The position numbers and the translations under genes are program-made. DNA of 64,000 nucleotides, from assembly GCA_013433145.1 (NCBI GenBank), contig CM024168.1, positions 8,130,184-8,194,183 on the forward strand, in the 5' to 3' direction. A model generated the notes under the pieces. It saw nothing but the letters and a program-made list of their open reading frames with translations. It searched no databases and was not told the origin of the DNA. Shown here one piece after another: positions 1 through 12,288 of this stretch. Every line of letters starts with the position of its first letter. The first letter of the stretch is position 1. Source of the stretch: Ascaris suum (taxonomy: Eukaryota; Nematoda; Chromadorea; Rhabditida; Ascarididae).

Positions 1-79
1 TTTCACGAGAAACTGTGAACGATTACAAAACTCTCTTGTAAGATCGTTCGCAAAGATAGCGAAATTTGCAAATACATAC
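1..79 (-). other. Start of gene A intron 4 (left edge)
   Basis: This stretch begins with the GTATGT donor at 79-74. No exon is visible before the edge. Confidence 0.7.
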
Positions 80-247
80 ACAATTCCCTGAGAACTGGGT
101 CGGTTTTCGCTCTTTCCGACTTGCACACCTTCTGTGGGCAACTCTCCAGTGTAACGTTCGAATTGAATTTTGCTGACTGGAACGTTCCCGCGTATATCAA
201 GTGTCGATCATCGGGATAGAAATATGAGCACGTGCAGGCACCCAATC
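80..247 (-). CDS. Gene A exon 4 (blade 2)
   Basis: The exon has 168 bases and starts after TTTGCAG. It encodes GLGACTCSYFYPDDRHLIYA and continues through the paired cysteines CPQKVC to RELC, where the last cysteine codon is split by a GTATGT donor. Length and both phases are the same as gene B exon 4. Confidence 0.9.
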
Positions 248-3200
248 CTGCAAACATTTCCTCAGCTTCTCTTCCACAGTCTTCTCTTCATATATATGAC
301 CACCCCAGCATTTGTATTACGGTGTGCGCGCGTTTGAATGACGGTAGCTTTCCATGTCTTAAATACGATGAGTAGCACTCATACGTATTTATAAACAGCA
401 ACATGCAGACAATTTATCTGCTTGCTTCGGAGGGTGCACCTGCTTATGTGCGTTGTGTGCGTGGAAAGTCATTGTTAGGGTATATGACAAATAACTTCGT
501 TATTTGATATTTCAGTAGATCAACTCGTCCCTCAAGAAACCTTGTGTTATGTGCTTGTTGTGAGGGTAGGATAAACATGGTGTAGTGCGTCATAGTCATG
601 CTAAAATAGCTTGGCAATTAAATTGATTGGGAATTAATGATTTGTTTGTTTTTGTTCGTTGCTCTCCTCTCATTTATTTTTGAGGTTTATCCGGTTAGTA
701 TTTGCATGGCCTTTGCAGTTTATCTTCTATTGTTATACGAAATGGACGTCTCGCAAGTGCAGTTTACTCGATTTTCGAAACGCTCGTTAAGCGCGAATAT
801 ATAGTGCTCTATGTGTGGCTCATTAGTAGCCGCCGAAAATATAATGACATATTTTCAGTCTTCCCTCTCAGAGGACATATGCGCTTTTTTAGCACTTTGC
901 GAATGTCGAACGACAGAATTGCTTACTGTTGCAAGTTCTTCTGAGCTTTTGCAAATGTCTCCAAATTCTGTAACAACAATGTCTCATTTTTGAACCCGTA
1001 GATGTGTCGGTATTTAACCGTGCATGTAGGTGTATGTCTGCGTGCGTGTGTCTGTGTTACCCACTGCTCACAATCCCAAGTCAAAAATTGATTGGTTCTT
1101 TCACACCCTCAACTCTTTTCAGTTGCTTACTTCCTGAATAAGATGCGGACGTCAGCGCTATGAGAGTTTATGCTCGGAATTTTTTCCGCATTTTCTACAT
1201 CCGCCTCAAAAGGAAATCTTATTTCGATACCATGGCATTCCTATAATTCTACGCCTTCCAAAAAAGGAATACAGGTTGTCCATTTCATAGGAAAACGCAT
1301 TATTATCAGTCATTCTATTAGTTTTGAACATTTTGCTGATAATTGCGTTTCTCGGCTGGAACTGAAGAGCGCACATCGTAGTTCGCAGTAATAAAATGCG
1401 CGTAATCACCGAATGAATGGATAAGACGCTTGAAGCCTATCGAGTGGTCGAAGTGAAGAGTAACAGTAAAATCCTCAACAGTGCTTCCCGGGTGTTTTTA
1501 GCGTTGTGAGACCGAAGTTGATTTCTGCAGAAAACTAGGACCTGAGTTTTGCTTCTTCGCGCATCCAAAAAAATAGGAATGTTCTATGCGCCGTTCTTTC
1601 TATGGCCGCAATTGTTACTTCACTGAGCGGAATAGAGAGTCGATTTGTTCGCTGTCCCTATGCGCTCCTCTGCACACAATCGCTCATTGACAGCAGTTCA
1701 CTTAAACGATGCGCTTCATCGTTTCCTCTTCAACGAAATTTTATAAGATTTGCTCATCGTCCACTTTCATCGACAACATTCATCGGCAATTATCAATATG
1801 TTTTTCGACGCCATTTTATAGAAACTGGAACCTAATTAAATATTGTAAGATGCGGCTTCTACGTGGCGCATTTTCGCACTTCCATAGAAATAAGCATTTT
1901 TTCAATTCTAAGAAATGAAAATTCTCTCACTTGTCCGAAAGTACGCACCGAAAATTCACTTTAGGCTTAAAATCATAATGACATGGTAAATTACTATTCC
2001 CTTCTGGTGCTTACTCTCGTGAGCAAAATCCTCCTCATCGGTCCACTGGATGTTAAACAGGAGATTTGGTGCATCGTCGGCAGTAAGTTTCCGCTCCACA
2101 TTCTACCACGCCGAAATTCGCTGTTTTAGACATCAGGCTCGTCGAAAATGTGCTGATGTCAATTTCATCTGCTAAGCAGTGTACTGTTTCGGATTATTCA
2201 GCCACGCTGATCTTAACGGAATCTCCTCGGTCGAAAAAAAGCTCTTGGTTCCATTGAATCTCCAAGTTTGCTGAGAAAACGGCTTCCTTGCTTTACTCTT
2301 TAGAGCATTACTTCTAGGCCTTTCTGGTGCTTCGCTGCACCTACATCGTTTTTTCGATCCGCGAAAACTGATAATTTTCCTTGTGCAGTCATTTCGTGGC
2401 TGGACGAAAGAAGCAAATAAAACTTGAACACGTAAAATTCTGAACATTCCCAAGTCATTTCTCATGCGCTTTTGCAAACTTTTGGTTGAAGAAAGCGCTC
2501 TAGTGAGGTTATATCCGTGCGTCTGTGTGAGTCAGGGCTTCAATGTGAAATCAATGCAGCTAGGGGAGTAAGTTATTTTGAGCGCAAGGCGAGTCTCAGG
2601 ATAGCGTCTTCCATGAATACAAATTGATTTCTCAAATTCGAAAGGTATGGCCACTCTAACACCGTCAACAGATCGCAGCATTTTCGAGTGACTAGATTTT
2701 CACTTCACACGAGTCGATCATAAGAAACGAGTCTTGCATATTGTATTGCTTTTTCGCAATTCGTGGGAATAGTTGCCGTGGCTAAGTGAATTGCAGAAAA
2801 GTACGTTTTGCACCGACTATGGCAAACGTCTTTATCTATTATTTCACAAGAACGCTGCACTTTTTCTCATTTGGAGCCGCTTTACTAGGAAATGAGATAA
2901 TAATCAACGTTTTTAGACTTGTGTGCATATGAACACGGTAGGGTGAAACTGGATGACATATTAGCTTTTCGATGGCATCCGATCATCAATGCCCTTCTGC
3001 CACCTAATTACCAAGGTTCTCAACGTGCTCGCCCATCTCCACCACTTCCAAGTATTAGTTGAATTCTGATGAACGTTGACTTCGGTCATTTCATGCAATA
3101 TCGACGCCGATGGAAACATATGTCAAGAAAACGGAAATGATACTTTCGGAAAACACGTTCTTCTAGCTGCTGCAGTAATTGTCAGACATTTGATTGCATC

Positions 3201-5342
3201 GGAATGACGCAGTCAATGATTTATGCGAGTGTTGTGTGGCGTTCAATGATGAACAAGGAACAGCGAGAATAGAAACACGCCTCACTGGAAGATTACATTA
3301 TGTTATTGCAAGAGGGATGCCTTTAGCTGGAAAATTTTGGTTGCTATGCATTAAAATGTGTGAAAGTTTGCAAAACTATGCAAGGACTACAAAGTTGTAA
3401 AAAAAGGTTGTAAAGTTGTAAGAAAGTTGCAAAAAGATTTGCTATGTAAAGCGAATTTATGACTTAAAGCGGGAAAAAGCACGTATACATTGAGCAAATG
3501 GGGTTTCAGGTAGGCAGCTGCTGCCAGCGATGGAAGCTACTGTGAGCAATTAAATTACAAAACATTAAATTCCAACGATGTCTTCCTTAAAAATAAACTT
3601 CATGTCAATTTAATTCCCCGAAGTTGCTCTTCATGCCTTCTTTACGACGGCCCTCTCAATCATCGTTAAAAGTGCAAGAAATGGGGGGCTAACACATAAT
3701 TTTATGTGCATTACATTGGGATTTGGACTTTTGACGCTGACTCCTATAATAAGCGGTCATCTCACCTTCGCACGGATTATATGCTTGAAATAAGTCACAT
3801 TGCTTTGGCTTCGTTCGCCCTTAAAGCACTCAAGTGGGATGTAGCGCTCACCGGTACTGATTCGATGAGGCGTTTGTTCTTTCGGTGGGAGCGTGAGGTC
3901 AATCCTGTAAATCTGAAAAGTTATTGTGAAGTCGTGGAACTTCAGAGCGCTTTAACTTCTCCGAAATTCTTTGAAGTTTGCCGGAACAGCTGCACCTTCG
4001 AAACGTGAGAGGAAGCGATCTACGATCTGGTCAATGGAAATAGCCATTTTATGCGATCCAAGAAAACTTTCACTTTCTGAAAGGATTTCAGCTCTGTTAA
4101 GGATAAAGCATAACATTCCTTCCCATCACTTTGAGCACATCTTTTTTACAGCTATATGAGTTCCATCGAATAATGTCTTGTGGGAAATGGGGGCCTTCAA
4201 AGTGCGTGCTATTTTCTATAGTTTGCGCCTTTTTGCATGCGTCTGCTAAGTGATATTAGTACGCTTAGACATACTAGCACCTCCCAACCGTTATTCATTG
4301 GCTTCCTCAATTGCATCACAACGACGTCATTATTTCATATTACTTCAACACAACTCGCTACGAAAATAATTGCGTAAGCGTGAGGCGTCTAGGGCACGTA
4401 TAGAGTCTACATTTCTCATTTTCTGAAGCATCCGCCTCACATCTCTTGTGCTAACCATTAAAAAAAGAAATGATCCACCTCAATGGGACGTGTACCAATT
4501 ATGAAGCATTGCGGTTTTCTTTAATATCATTCATTCGTTCAATTCAGTATGTTCCATCCAAGATTTTGGTCGATAACGAAGACTTACCTGGTCACAAAGT
4601 GTCCCATACTCTGCCATGCCAGCAGCTTGGAACGTAAGCCATTTCCCGTCGAAGCTGCAAGTTAGCATTCGGTCTGAAGATCCTACATAATCGATCGGCA
4701 GACAGGAGTCAAATTTTCCAATCATTCCCTCATTCCGGACCTGCGCACGCCACTAATAAGCACAATTAAACGTAGAAGAGAATGAGCGAGAGATTAGTCA
4801 AATCGAAGCTACACAGGTATTATTTATATATGGGCGCTCCTTCTTCCTCTCATCATGACGTTCACAGGGCATCGAACACTCAGTTTTTACTCTGAGTGCC
4901 AAAAATATAGTTTACCAGGAAATTGCTCACCTTTCCCGTGCATCGCACTTTACTGCTACAGATTTCATAGGAACTTAGTTTCGCCTTAGGAATCAGTTTT
5001 CGATGCTGGCAATGCCCGAGGGACAACAAAAAAGTTGTAGTGAACAAGAATAAATAAGGCGATATGGCACTGATTCTGCAATCTGCATCACCCCGCTATT
5101 AAGCCACTATGTGTTTTGAAAACATGACGATCGTGTGCAAAGAGCAAGAAAACCGCTGCCTTTCATTGGGTTCATACAGAAGACAGCCGCTTTGATATTT
5201 TATTCGTCCACCTGAAATATCCCTCAGCGTTTTGTCCACCGAACGTCAGTTGCTTGACGTTTTTGAGTTGCGTTTCCTTCTTGAAGTGAATTTCGCCAGC
5301 ACATATATCAGCAAGTCCAAAAGTGAGTATGAGAAAAAGCAT
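80..5342 (-). CDS. Gene A: secreted TolB-like (PD40) beta-propeller protein, 5' part, runs off left edge
   Basis: Four spliced exons read right to left: 5342-5212, 4654-4588, 3912-3852 and 247-80. All junction phases agree with paralog gene B. The product starts with a hydrophobic signal peptide (MLFLILTFGLADICAG), then QLKNVKQLTFGGQNAEGYF, which is the entry strand typical of TolB-like WD40 propellers. Blade 1 follows (FDGKWLTFQAAG ... LCDQ), then IYRIDL ... RISTG and blade 2 (YFYPDDRHLIYAGTF), with three cysteines near its end that suggest disulfides in the secretory pathway. After residue 142 the gene exits through a GTATGT donor; the exons for the remaining blades must lie left of base 1. 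PD40 propellers usually bind ligands or peptides; the substrate is unknown. About 25 of 57 residues of exon 4 match gene B by eye, so this is an old duplicate. Splice sites and phases are seen; function is inferred. Confidence 0.88.
248..3851 (-). other. Gene A intron 3 (3.6 kb)
   Basis: AT-rich intron between exons 3 and 4. It holds a short run of imperfect GTTGTAAA/GTTGCAAA units at about 3366-3440 and TG-rich sequence near 1020-1060. Open frames here (for example 2172-2477 and 1602-1835) show no domain or codon pattern I recognise. Confidence 0.7.
3852..3912 (-). CDS. Gene A exon 3 (linker between blades 1 and 2)
   Basis: The exon has 61 bases between a TTTTCAG acceptor and a GTGAGC donor. 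It encodes IYRIDLTLPPKEQ and ends RISTG with a phase-1 split glycine. Gene B has an exon of identical length and phase in the same place (VYKIDLGLPVEQQ ... RLSSG), which makes this short exon secure. Confidence 0.88.
3913..4587 (-). other. Gene A intron 2
   Basis: A GTAAGT donor and TTTTCAG acceptor bound 675 bases. I see nothing else in it. Confidence 0.75.
4588..4654 (-). CDS. Gene A exon 2 (blade 1)
   Basis: The exon has 67 bases. It starts after TTGCAG and ends LCDQ before a consensus GTAAGT donor. The residues FDGKWLTFQAAG form the PD40 motif of blade 1. An open frame extends upstream past the acceptor, but only this start restores the GYFSFDGK family pattern. Confidence 0.87.
4655..5211 (-). 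other. Gene A intron 1
   Basis: A GTGGAC donor and TTGCAG acceptor bound 557 bases. I see no other feature. Confidence 0.75.
5212..5342 (-). CDS. Gene A exon 1 (signal peptide and first propeller strand)
   Basis: The exon has 131 bases, 43 codons plus 2. ATG at 5342-5340 is the first ATG after a strong acceptor (TTTCTCTTTCAG). It encodes the signal peptide and the QLTFGGQNAEG motif, and ends TTTCAG before a GTGGAC donor. The split codon joins exon 2 as serine. Confidence 0.88.
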
Positions 5343-5364
5343 ACTTCCGACTGAAAGAGAAAAT
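5343..5364 (-). promoter_or_regulatory. Trans-splice-type acceptor and 8-base 5' UTR of gene A
   Basis: A pyrimidine run ending TTTCAG at 5351-5353 lies 8 bases upstream of the gene A ATG. No coding exon is seen upstream. In nematodes this is the usual pattern for spliced-leader addition, though a non-coding first exon is possible. Confidence 0.6.
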
Positions 5365-8300
5365 CATCAAACATTTCAGCAAACTCTTTTACGCCGCATA
5401 CGAGCGCCTCCTATTTCACTTCACATAAACTCCAATAAAATTTTAGTTTGAATTGTTCATTCCATTAAGTCTGTGGGTGTGTTACAACGTGAAAGACGCG
5501 TCAGAATTTGGCGTCCTAGGGGGATCGCACTCTCATAAAAGCACCTTTTGAATCCCTTTTCTGCCAGATGTGTGAAGACTTTTCCAGATAACATACCGGT
5601 ATCGCCTCCATGCACCTTACAAGGACAATCAAAGGACATTCTCTAAGCAAAATATCAGCAAGGAATAAAGAGAATCGAAAACTTTAAGAGCGTTGGAAGA
5701 AGGATCCTCCGAAAATGTAAGATTTTCGTTTTGATTACTTGATGAGTGAAATCAAAGTTCAGCCTGAGCGAGTGGCTCATGTCTCCATTATGCACCACTT
5801 ACACTCAGCTGGGCACGCACAGTGAACTGAAGAGGTTATCAATCACATAAGGCAAACTGTGCAGAAAGTGTGAGCGTACAATCGTAGATCCGTGAAAACA
5901 TTAGCGCAAAGATCGCAAATGTTAGCGTAAAATGGGCTCTCACGTTCAGTTCAATCACTTTTGTTTACTCTTCCTAAATCAAAAAATCACAAAAATACGA
6001 CTGAACAGCGATTCCTTACGCTACTTTTTCCACTTGTTTCACAGATGTCATCTGGACGCATTCTCATGTAGTTTCCATCTTTTCACGTCCTCATTCTGAG
6101 AATGCAATGCTGAATTTCACTCTCTTTTGCATGCAGCACCAAGGGCGCTGAATGCAAAACGATGAGCGTCTAGAGAACAAACGTCGACAAAGTTTCTAGC
6201 AGATTAAATACAGTTTCATTGACGAAGTGCGGAGAAATTATTTCTGTGATTTTGATAGTCGCAATAACCCTGAAACGCGAGACAGATTGCTCTATGCACG
6301 TCTTTGCTTTCACTATAGCTGAAGTCAACTTTATCGCGTTTGCATGCTTTATGTCAACTTTTAAGATAAAATGAGCTTCGAATATTCATTACAGACGACA
6401 GTGACGTATGTGGTCGATTATACCTTTCACTGCATTCATGCATGCTATAACCGAATAACTAGTCCGAGAGCTGCATCAAGATATGATCCTCAAAAAAGTA
6501 CTTGAGTCATATTTTGGTTGAGCACACTGTTTTATTCTTTCACTTCTTCAAATGCAAATCGCTTTTACACCAGTTTGTTCTTCCTTTTCAATGTCTACAA
6601 AGTTCTTGAATCTATAAGGAAGTCGTTAAATAAGTATCCACCAGGGGCTTCGAACGCCAACACTTACTTCCCATGGTCAAGTGGACTGTAAATGTGCTGG
6701 AAATAGTATAGCGCGGCATCGAACATGTCAAAAATTCTATTATAGGCTTTTTCAATAAATTATCGGAAGAGCCATTTACTGTTCATAACTGCAAGGCTCA
6801 TCCCACAAGAACTTCGCAAAAAGATAAATTTGTTGCAGTGTTATTGAGAGTGCACTTTGCAAAAAGCATTTCCTCACGCATAAGAGAATCCATTTTGGAC
6901 TCTCCCAGGCTCAGTTCGCTAATTTTTCATATTATTGGATTCCACCCAGGTTTATGTCGACATGTGCATCGTTCACAACAGTCTTCGTAGTTTTGCGTTA
7001 AATAAAGATTGATTTCTCCAAAATTGATGACAAATTTAAAAGGATTGTCATTCAAACCTCACTGAGTGCTAGTTTTGTTAAGTGAAAGGATCATTAGTAA
7101 GTGAATCACTGTACCTTAGCGGCTCCTTATTCCGAAGTCATGCAAAGTATTCATATATCGCCGACAAAGGTTCCCTTATGTGGAGTTCAAAGTTAGTCTT
7201 GCTTTCATTATAACAGAGTTAGTGTTGTATAGCATTGCAATGTGAGAATGCTTGTCATGGCTGGTGGGATTTACCTGCTCATCTCTAAACTACTTCAATT
7301 TGGCGATTATGAAAGCCCGCCTTCCTATTCAAAGTAAACGTGACACAGTGCAATATGAGGATGAATAAGACACAATGTGAGGTAATCGGTAGCATTATCG
7401 TCCAACATCCATCTCTTGAACATCATTCTCGCCTAGCAAAATGAAACGTTTCTCAGTTAAACGCTCCCCAAATATGCAGCCTCTTTTTGCATTTAAATAA
7501 TCAGTGAGCAGCCTTATAAACCTATATGAAAAATATTTCAATATCAGGCTAGTTCTCGATCGGAAGATATGTCGTATCACTTTTATGAGCTGTAACGAAT
7601 ACACTGACCATCGTTTATGAGATAGCAAAACATAAAGAGAATTAAATAAGAAACCTCAAAAATGGGGTGCTCGCTGATGAACGAACACAACGCATGGAGC
7701 GTATAAAGAAATGCAGGCGAACGGAAAATACGACAGCGAAGTCAGCCGTTCTCAGATTATGGCATATAATGAAAAATAACCTGTGGAAATCTTAGAAAGA
7801 TTCGCACAGCTGCAGAACCTTTTTGAACTTGGTGTTATTGGATGAAAGAATACTCAACTCTCGTGCTCATCCTATATCGTTCATGAGTTTAAACCCTCAC
7901 GACATTAACATCGTCTGACAGAGCGTAAATCTAATTACATTTGCTCACGAAAATTCTGGAAAGTTTATTAGCATGCACGAGCAAAATACAGCACTCGATT
8001 GCGTAGAAACCAAAGACTGTGTTCCTACAAGAAAGAGTGAAAGGGGTATGGCACTAAATTCAAAGAAGGCTGTGGCATGTGCGCACAGCGGCAGGCCAAG
8101 TCGATGGGTCGCAGCGTTCTCCAATGCCGAGCCACACCGTTCTAGAAGGCGTTCGGCCCAGGGACATATTGGATGCAGAGGAGGAGCGCACTGCGCCCTT
8201 GTGTGCTCCAAGCTGATTAGCCTTTGAGACTGCTGAAGAGGAACCCCGCCTTGCTCATCTCGTCTCCGAGTCTCGTATACAAAAGCGAACTGAGGGCAGC

Positions 8301-11300
8301 ATCTGGCTCGCTGTTGACCAAACCTATTTATAGCTGCATTGGTTTCACTGTGGATCCTTAATTGTTTGATGGTAGTTGTCGTATCCCTTGCTATCTTTTG
8401 TGAAGTTATTGATCGATTGGCTTTGCACAGATTTGTTTTTTTTTTTTTTCTGTGCGGTATGATAATATATCACATGACGTCGAATAAAAATCCTGATGAA
8501 TATGAGCTCCTGATAAACTGCACTAGTGGAACCAGCTTATCGAGAGATGCACTTTTATACAGCAGAGGGTTTTTTCTTCCTCATAAGTTTTTCGAATGTA
8601 CTAAGAGTTGAGAACATCTCAGATGCAATAAGATACTTTATTTTCCCCGGATTTAGTTAGCAGAGAGTTGGTTCGTTGAAGAGAGAGGGAGACTTGGGAG
8701 GGATGATTCTATAAAGGCAAGGAGACAGTTTTTTCTCCCAGTGCTTAGAAAGGAGCTTTCCGGAAGAGTGAAGATCACAGAGAAAAAGAGTTCAGTGGAC
8801 TTCAGATTGACGTTGAGCAGCTTGTGAATATCGTAGGTACCATCCTAAAGAGCGACACCATCGGTGTTCGCGCGTTGAATTACTTCAATCCCTCCACCAC
8901 GCATTTTTCTTCCTTCAACCATCACGGACGTCCTCGATGCATATTAAGGATCTTGGTATAAGAGCTATTTCTGTCTTTTATTTCTCTTCCCGAAGCTTTG
9001 CTTACCTTCCCAATGACTCCGTCCTTCCCTAACTAAATTTGAAAAGAAATGTATACTTTAATGCATGTGGAATGCCTTATAATGCAGGTGCATGTTGCCG
9101 TTTTTAGTAGGAAATAACCCTGCTTAATATCGGAAACCGTCTCTCAACAAATCTTTTCTTTCAGTAAAAACCATTAGAACGTTATAACCATTACCAGTTT
9201 ATTCGATCTCTTCGTGTAGTAGAAGAGCAGGAACTAACAAGCAATCACGGGCTCGCTGTGAAATGAATTCACTTCTAAAGTCCGCTTTTTCAAAGTGGGA
9301 TATGCAACATTCAACACTGAATTAACTACGTTCATTTCGATTCCACTGACAAGTGTCACAAACGGTGAACTAGACGGGGTTCATCATTGACAGGCTAAGA
9401 AGCCAATCAACTTGGAGCGTTCGAGGACCCATTGCGCTCCTCCCTGCACTAACATGTCGCTGCACTGAATATCTCCCGAAATGGTACGATTCATCAAGGG
9501 AGAACGGAGTAATTCTTCGACTAAGCCTGGAGCTGTCAGCCTGCTTTGAATTCCAGGCTATCTCCCTTCACTTTTGCTTACAGATATATTGGTCAGATAA
9601 AAGCGACGCAAATTCGCACATCACGAAAACTATCCTGAGACAGTTTTCGTGTTGTTATGGTTTTTTCAGTTATTTTTGGGTATTTTGTCACCGCTGCTCT
9701 TCTCTACCTTTCAAATTTAAAACCCTTTCATTTGCTGCGAGCCCTAACACTCATTTGGTCATACGCTTTTGGCTGGATGACTTCCGCGTGAATTACATGT
9801 GTTGAAGAAATTGCTGTCATTTAAAGTTGTCATATTTTAACGAAAATTCAGCCAAGTTGTTGTTTGTTGTATTCCGAAGAATACCGCAAACGGAATGCCA
9901 TATTTAAAGTTCGCTCCCTTGTATCCGATCGAGAGAGTGTTGAATTTTCTATCCTTGTCATTTTACTCCTGTAAAGGTTCAGGTGAGTTCAGCATAAAGT
10001 GCGTAACCTGCTAGTAAAATGTGTTGAGCCTCCGCTCGTGTCATACACATCATACTCTTACTATAACTTCAGCTATGCTCATGACCACGAATCCGGTTAA
10101 TTCTACTGCTTGCAAATCATTTGCTGTGTGTTCCCGTCTCACCGCCAATGTCTGCGTGTTCGTGAATGAGTCTAATCCAATTCATCTGTCAATTGTACTC
10201 GCTGTGTCTACCATCCGTTCTTCTTGCAGCCATTTAGGATAATCTCTCGTGTGACACTCCATAGCTCATTCTGTAACTGCCTTGCTGCGCTGGCTGTTTT
10301 TTGCCCACTTTCGGCGCTCCTAGCACACGACAAATGCGAAAAGCTTGTGCCGTAATGAATCTGTGGGAGTGCCTTCATGGGCAGCCGTCTGCGCAAAAAC
10401 TCCTGCAGCTCATCAGCCAAAGTGAAACTAAGCCAGTCTAGCTACTCTGCTTTACTGTTTTACTGTGCTATTTGCCAAATATGTCGCCAATTCTGAACTA
10501 GGTAAACAAGATTAAGCGTATAGTAGAACAGTTTTGGTTTCCACTCATCCATCATAAAACAAAAAATGATATTAATGCAAAAATTCATCGATGAATGATC
10601 AGTCCCACCATTCTCAACTAGACACTGCCGCTGATAACTTCCTTATTCAACTATGTGGGCATCGACTTGCCCATTTTGATGCACTCGTCGACCATTTAGG
10701 CATTTGATGACAAATGTTTCCTTCGAGAACTTAGTTTATTGTCAAGTTGATCGAATTAGTAGTGAACCGATTTCTGTGCCACTGCTAATTGTTCACTTTG
10801 TACTTCTAACTCGCTGGTCTTCAAAAAGTCTCTTTTAAGATCCATCTGAACTTTATGTTAGCTGTCACCATTTCTCTCAGCTCCCATTACTTTCGTTTTT
10901 CTAATAATCGTCGATGTTTTTCGTCTGTCCACTCATTCCGATGATGTAACAGGTGCTCATGCAGGGGAATGTTATCGGAGAACTGCTAGCCAAGTGAATC
11001 TGCACTCTTAATGAAGGTTTAATCTAACGCTCTCTCAGACGAGGCACGTTATGGCGATATCGGCATTTACATACGTGTATGTGTCCGTTTCTTAGGCAGT
11101 TTAACTTGTGAGCTACTGTAACTGCAGTTACGAAGTTTCATAAGCATGATGTCTATGAGTTGGTCACTATCTGCATTATAAGGCGCCTTCAGAAGAAGTT
11201 ATATAGGGCGGAAATAACTTACAGGTATTTCACACCAGTTTATGCCTAAGAGCAGTCCATCCAGTGCAGGAGAAGGAAGGTGCCTTTTTAATAAAGGTGA

Positions 11301-12274
11301 GATAAAGTGTGAGGCCATCATTCCGTATGTTTTCTTAGTTGTGAAAGTGGGTTGGTCAGATGAACGACACTCGATGTGCTGACTCCTCTTGCACGCTTTC
11401 CCATTGGGGCAACATCGAAGTGAGTGTCTAGTCAAAGCGAGGAATTTTTCCTGCTAGAAAATTTTCGCCTTTGTCGTTCGCTAAGCACACTGAAAATCAA
11501 GGAAGAGAAGGAAGCATTGCAATTAAAGAATGAGCTATGGAGTGTCGCATAAGCGATTTGCCTCATGGCGAACGAATAATATACAAAGAATGATAGGTTG
11601 ATGAATTAGATCACGAACACGCAGACATTGCCGACGGGACCAGAACACAACAAATGATTTCGAAACAGGCAGAATTTAGAGATTTGCGGTTATGAGCATA
11701 GCTGCAATTAAGAAGCCGATCGTAATAGTGGAGCTGTGAAAACTCAGTATGGCATTAGTGAAAACTCAGTGCACTGTATGAGGAGGTTGGGCCGTCTTTG
11801 CTGGCCTCATCTACACGTCGACAGAGGTCAAATGAAAAGAATGGAAAATTTCACACATTTGTCGATCGGACACAAAAAGTGGGCAAATCCCAAACATGAT
11901 AATCAGTTTGCAGCATTTCTTTTAAGAATGATAAAGCAACGACCTGGCGAAATTTCCACCACAATATAATAGGGCTTTGCGTAATAGCAAATTCTACATA
12001 GTGTAAGATGTCGTTCAGTCAGGGACGTATGACTGGATGGATTCTGGTGAGGACAGCAAAATGAACGGGTAGCAAATTTGGAAGTTCAGAAGAGCAGAGT
12101 TGGCAGAATGTCCAGAAATTAGATCGGAAGAGCTGTCAAACAGCGACCCGAGAAGTTTGTCAGGGAAGCTATCATGATAGGCGAGTTTGCATCCCTCGCT
12201 TTTCGCCAATCTGTTATAGAGATTGTTGAAATGTAATCGCATGCATAGAAATACATGCAGATGGGAGCTGGTGA

Positions 12275-12288
12275 GGGGGGGGGGGGGG
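12275..12288 (+). repeat. Poly-G tract (14 G)
   Basis: Fourteen consecutive G followed by more purine-rich G clusters; a possible G-quadruplex former on the plus strand. A second G-rich patch follows at about 12,720-12,770. Confidence 0.9.

Noticed and set aside
6630..6670. GGGGCTTCGAACGCC resembling a tRNA T-arm
   Set aside because: No matching D-arm, anticodon arm or acceptor stem around it.
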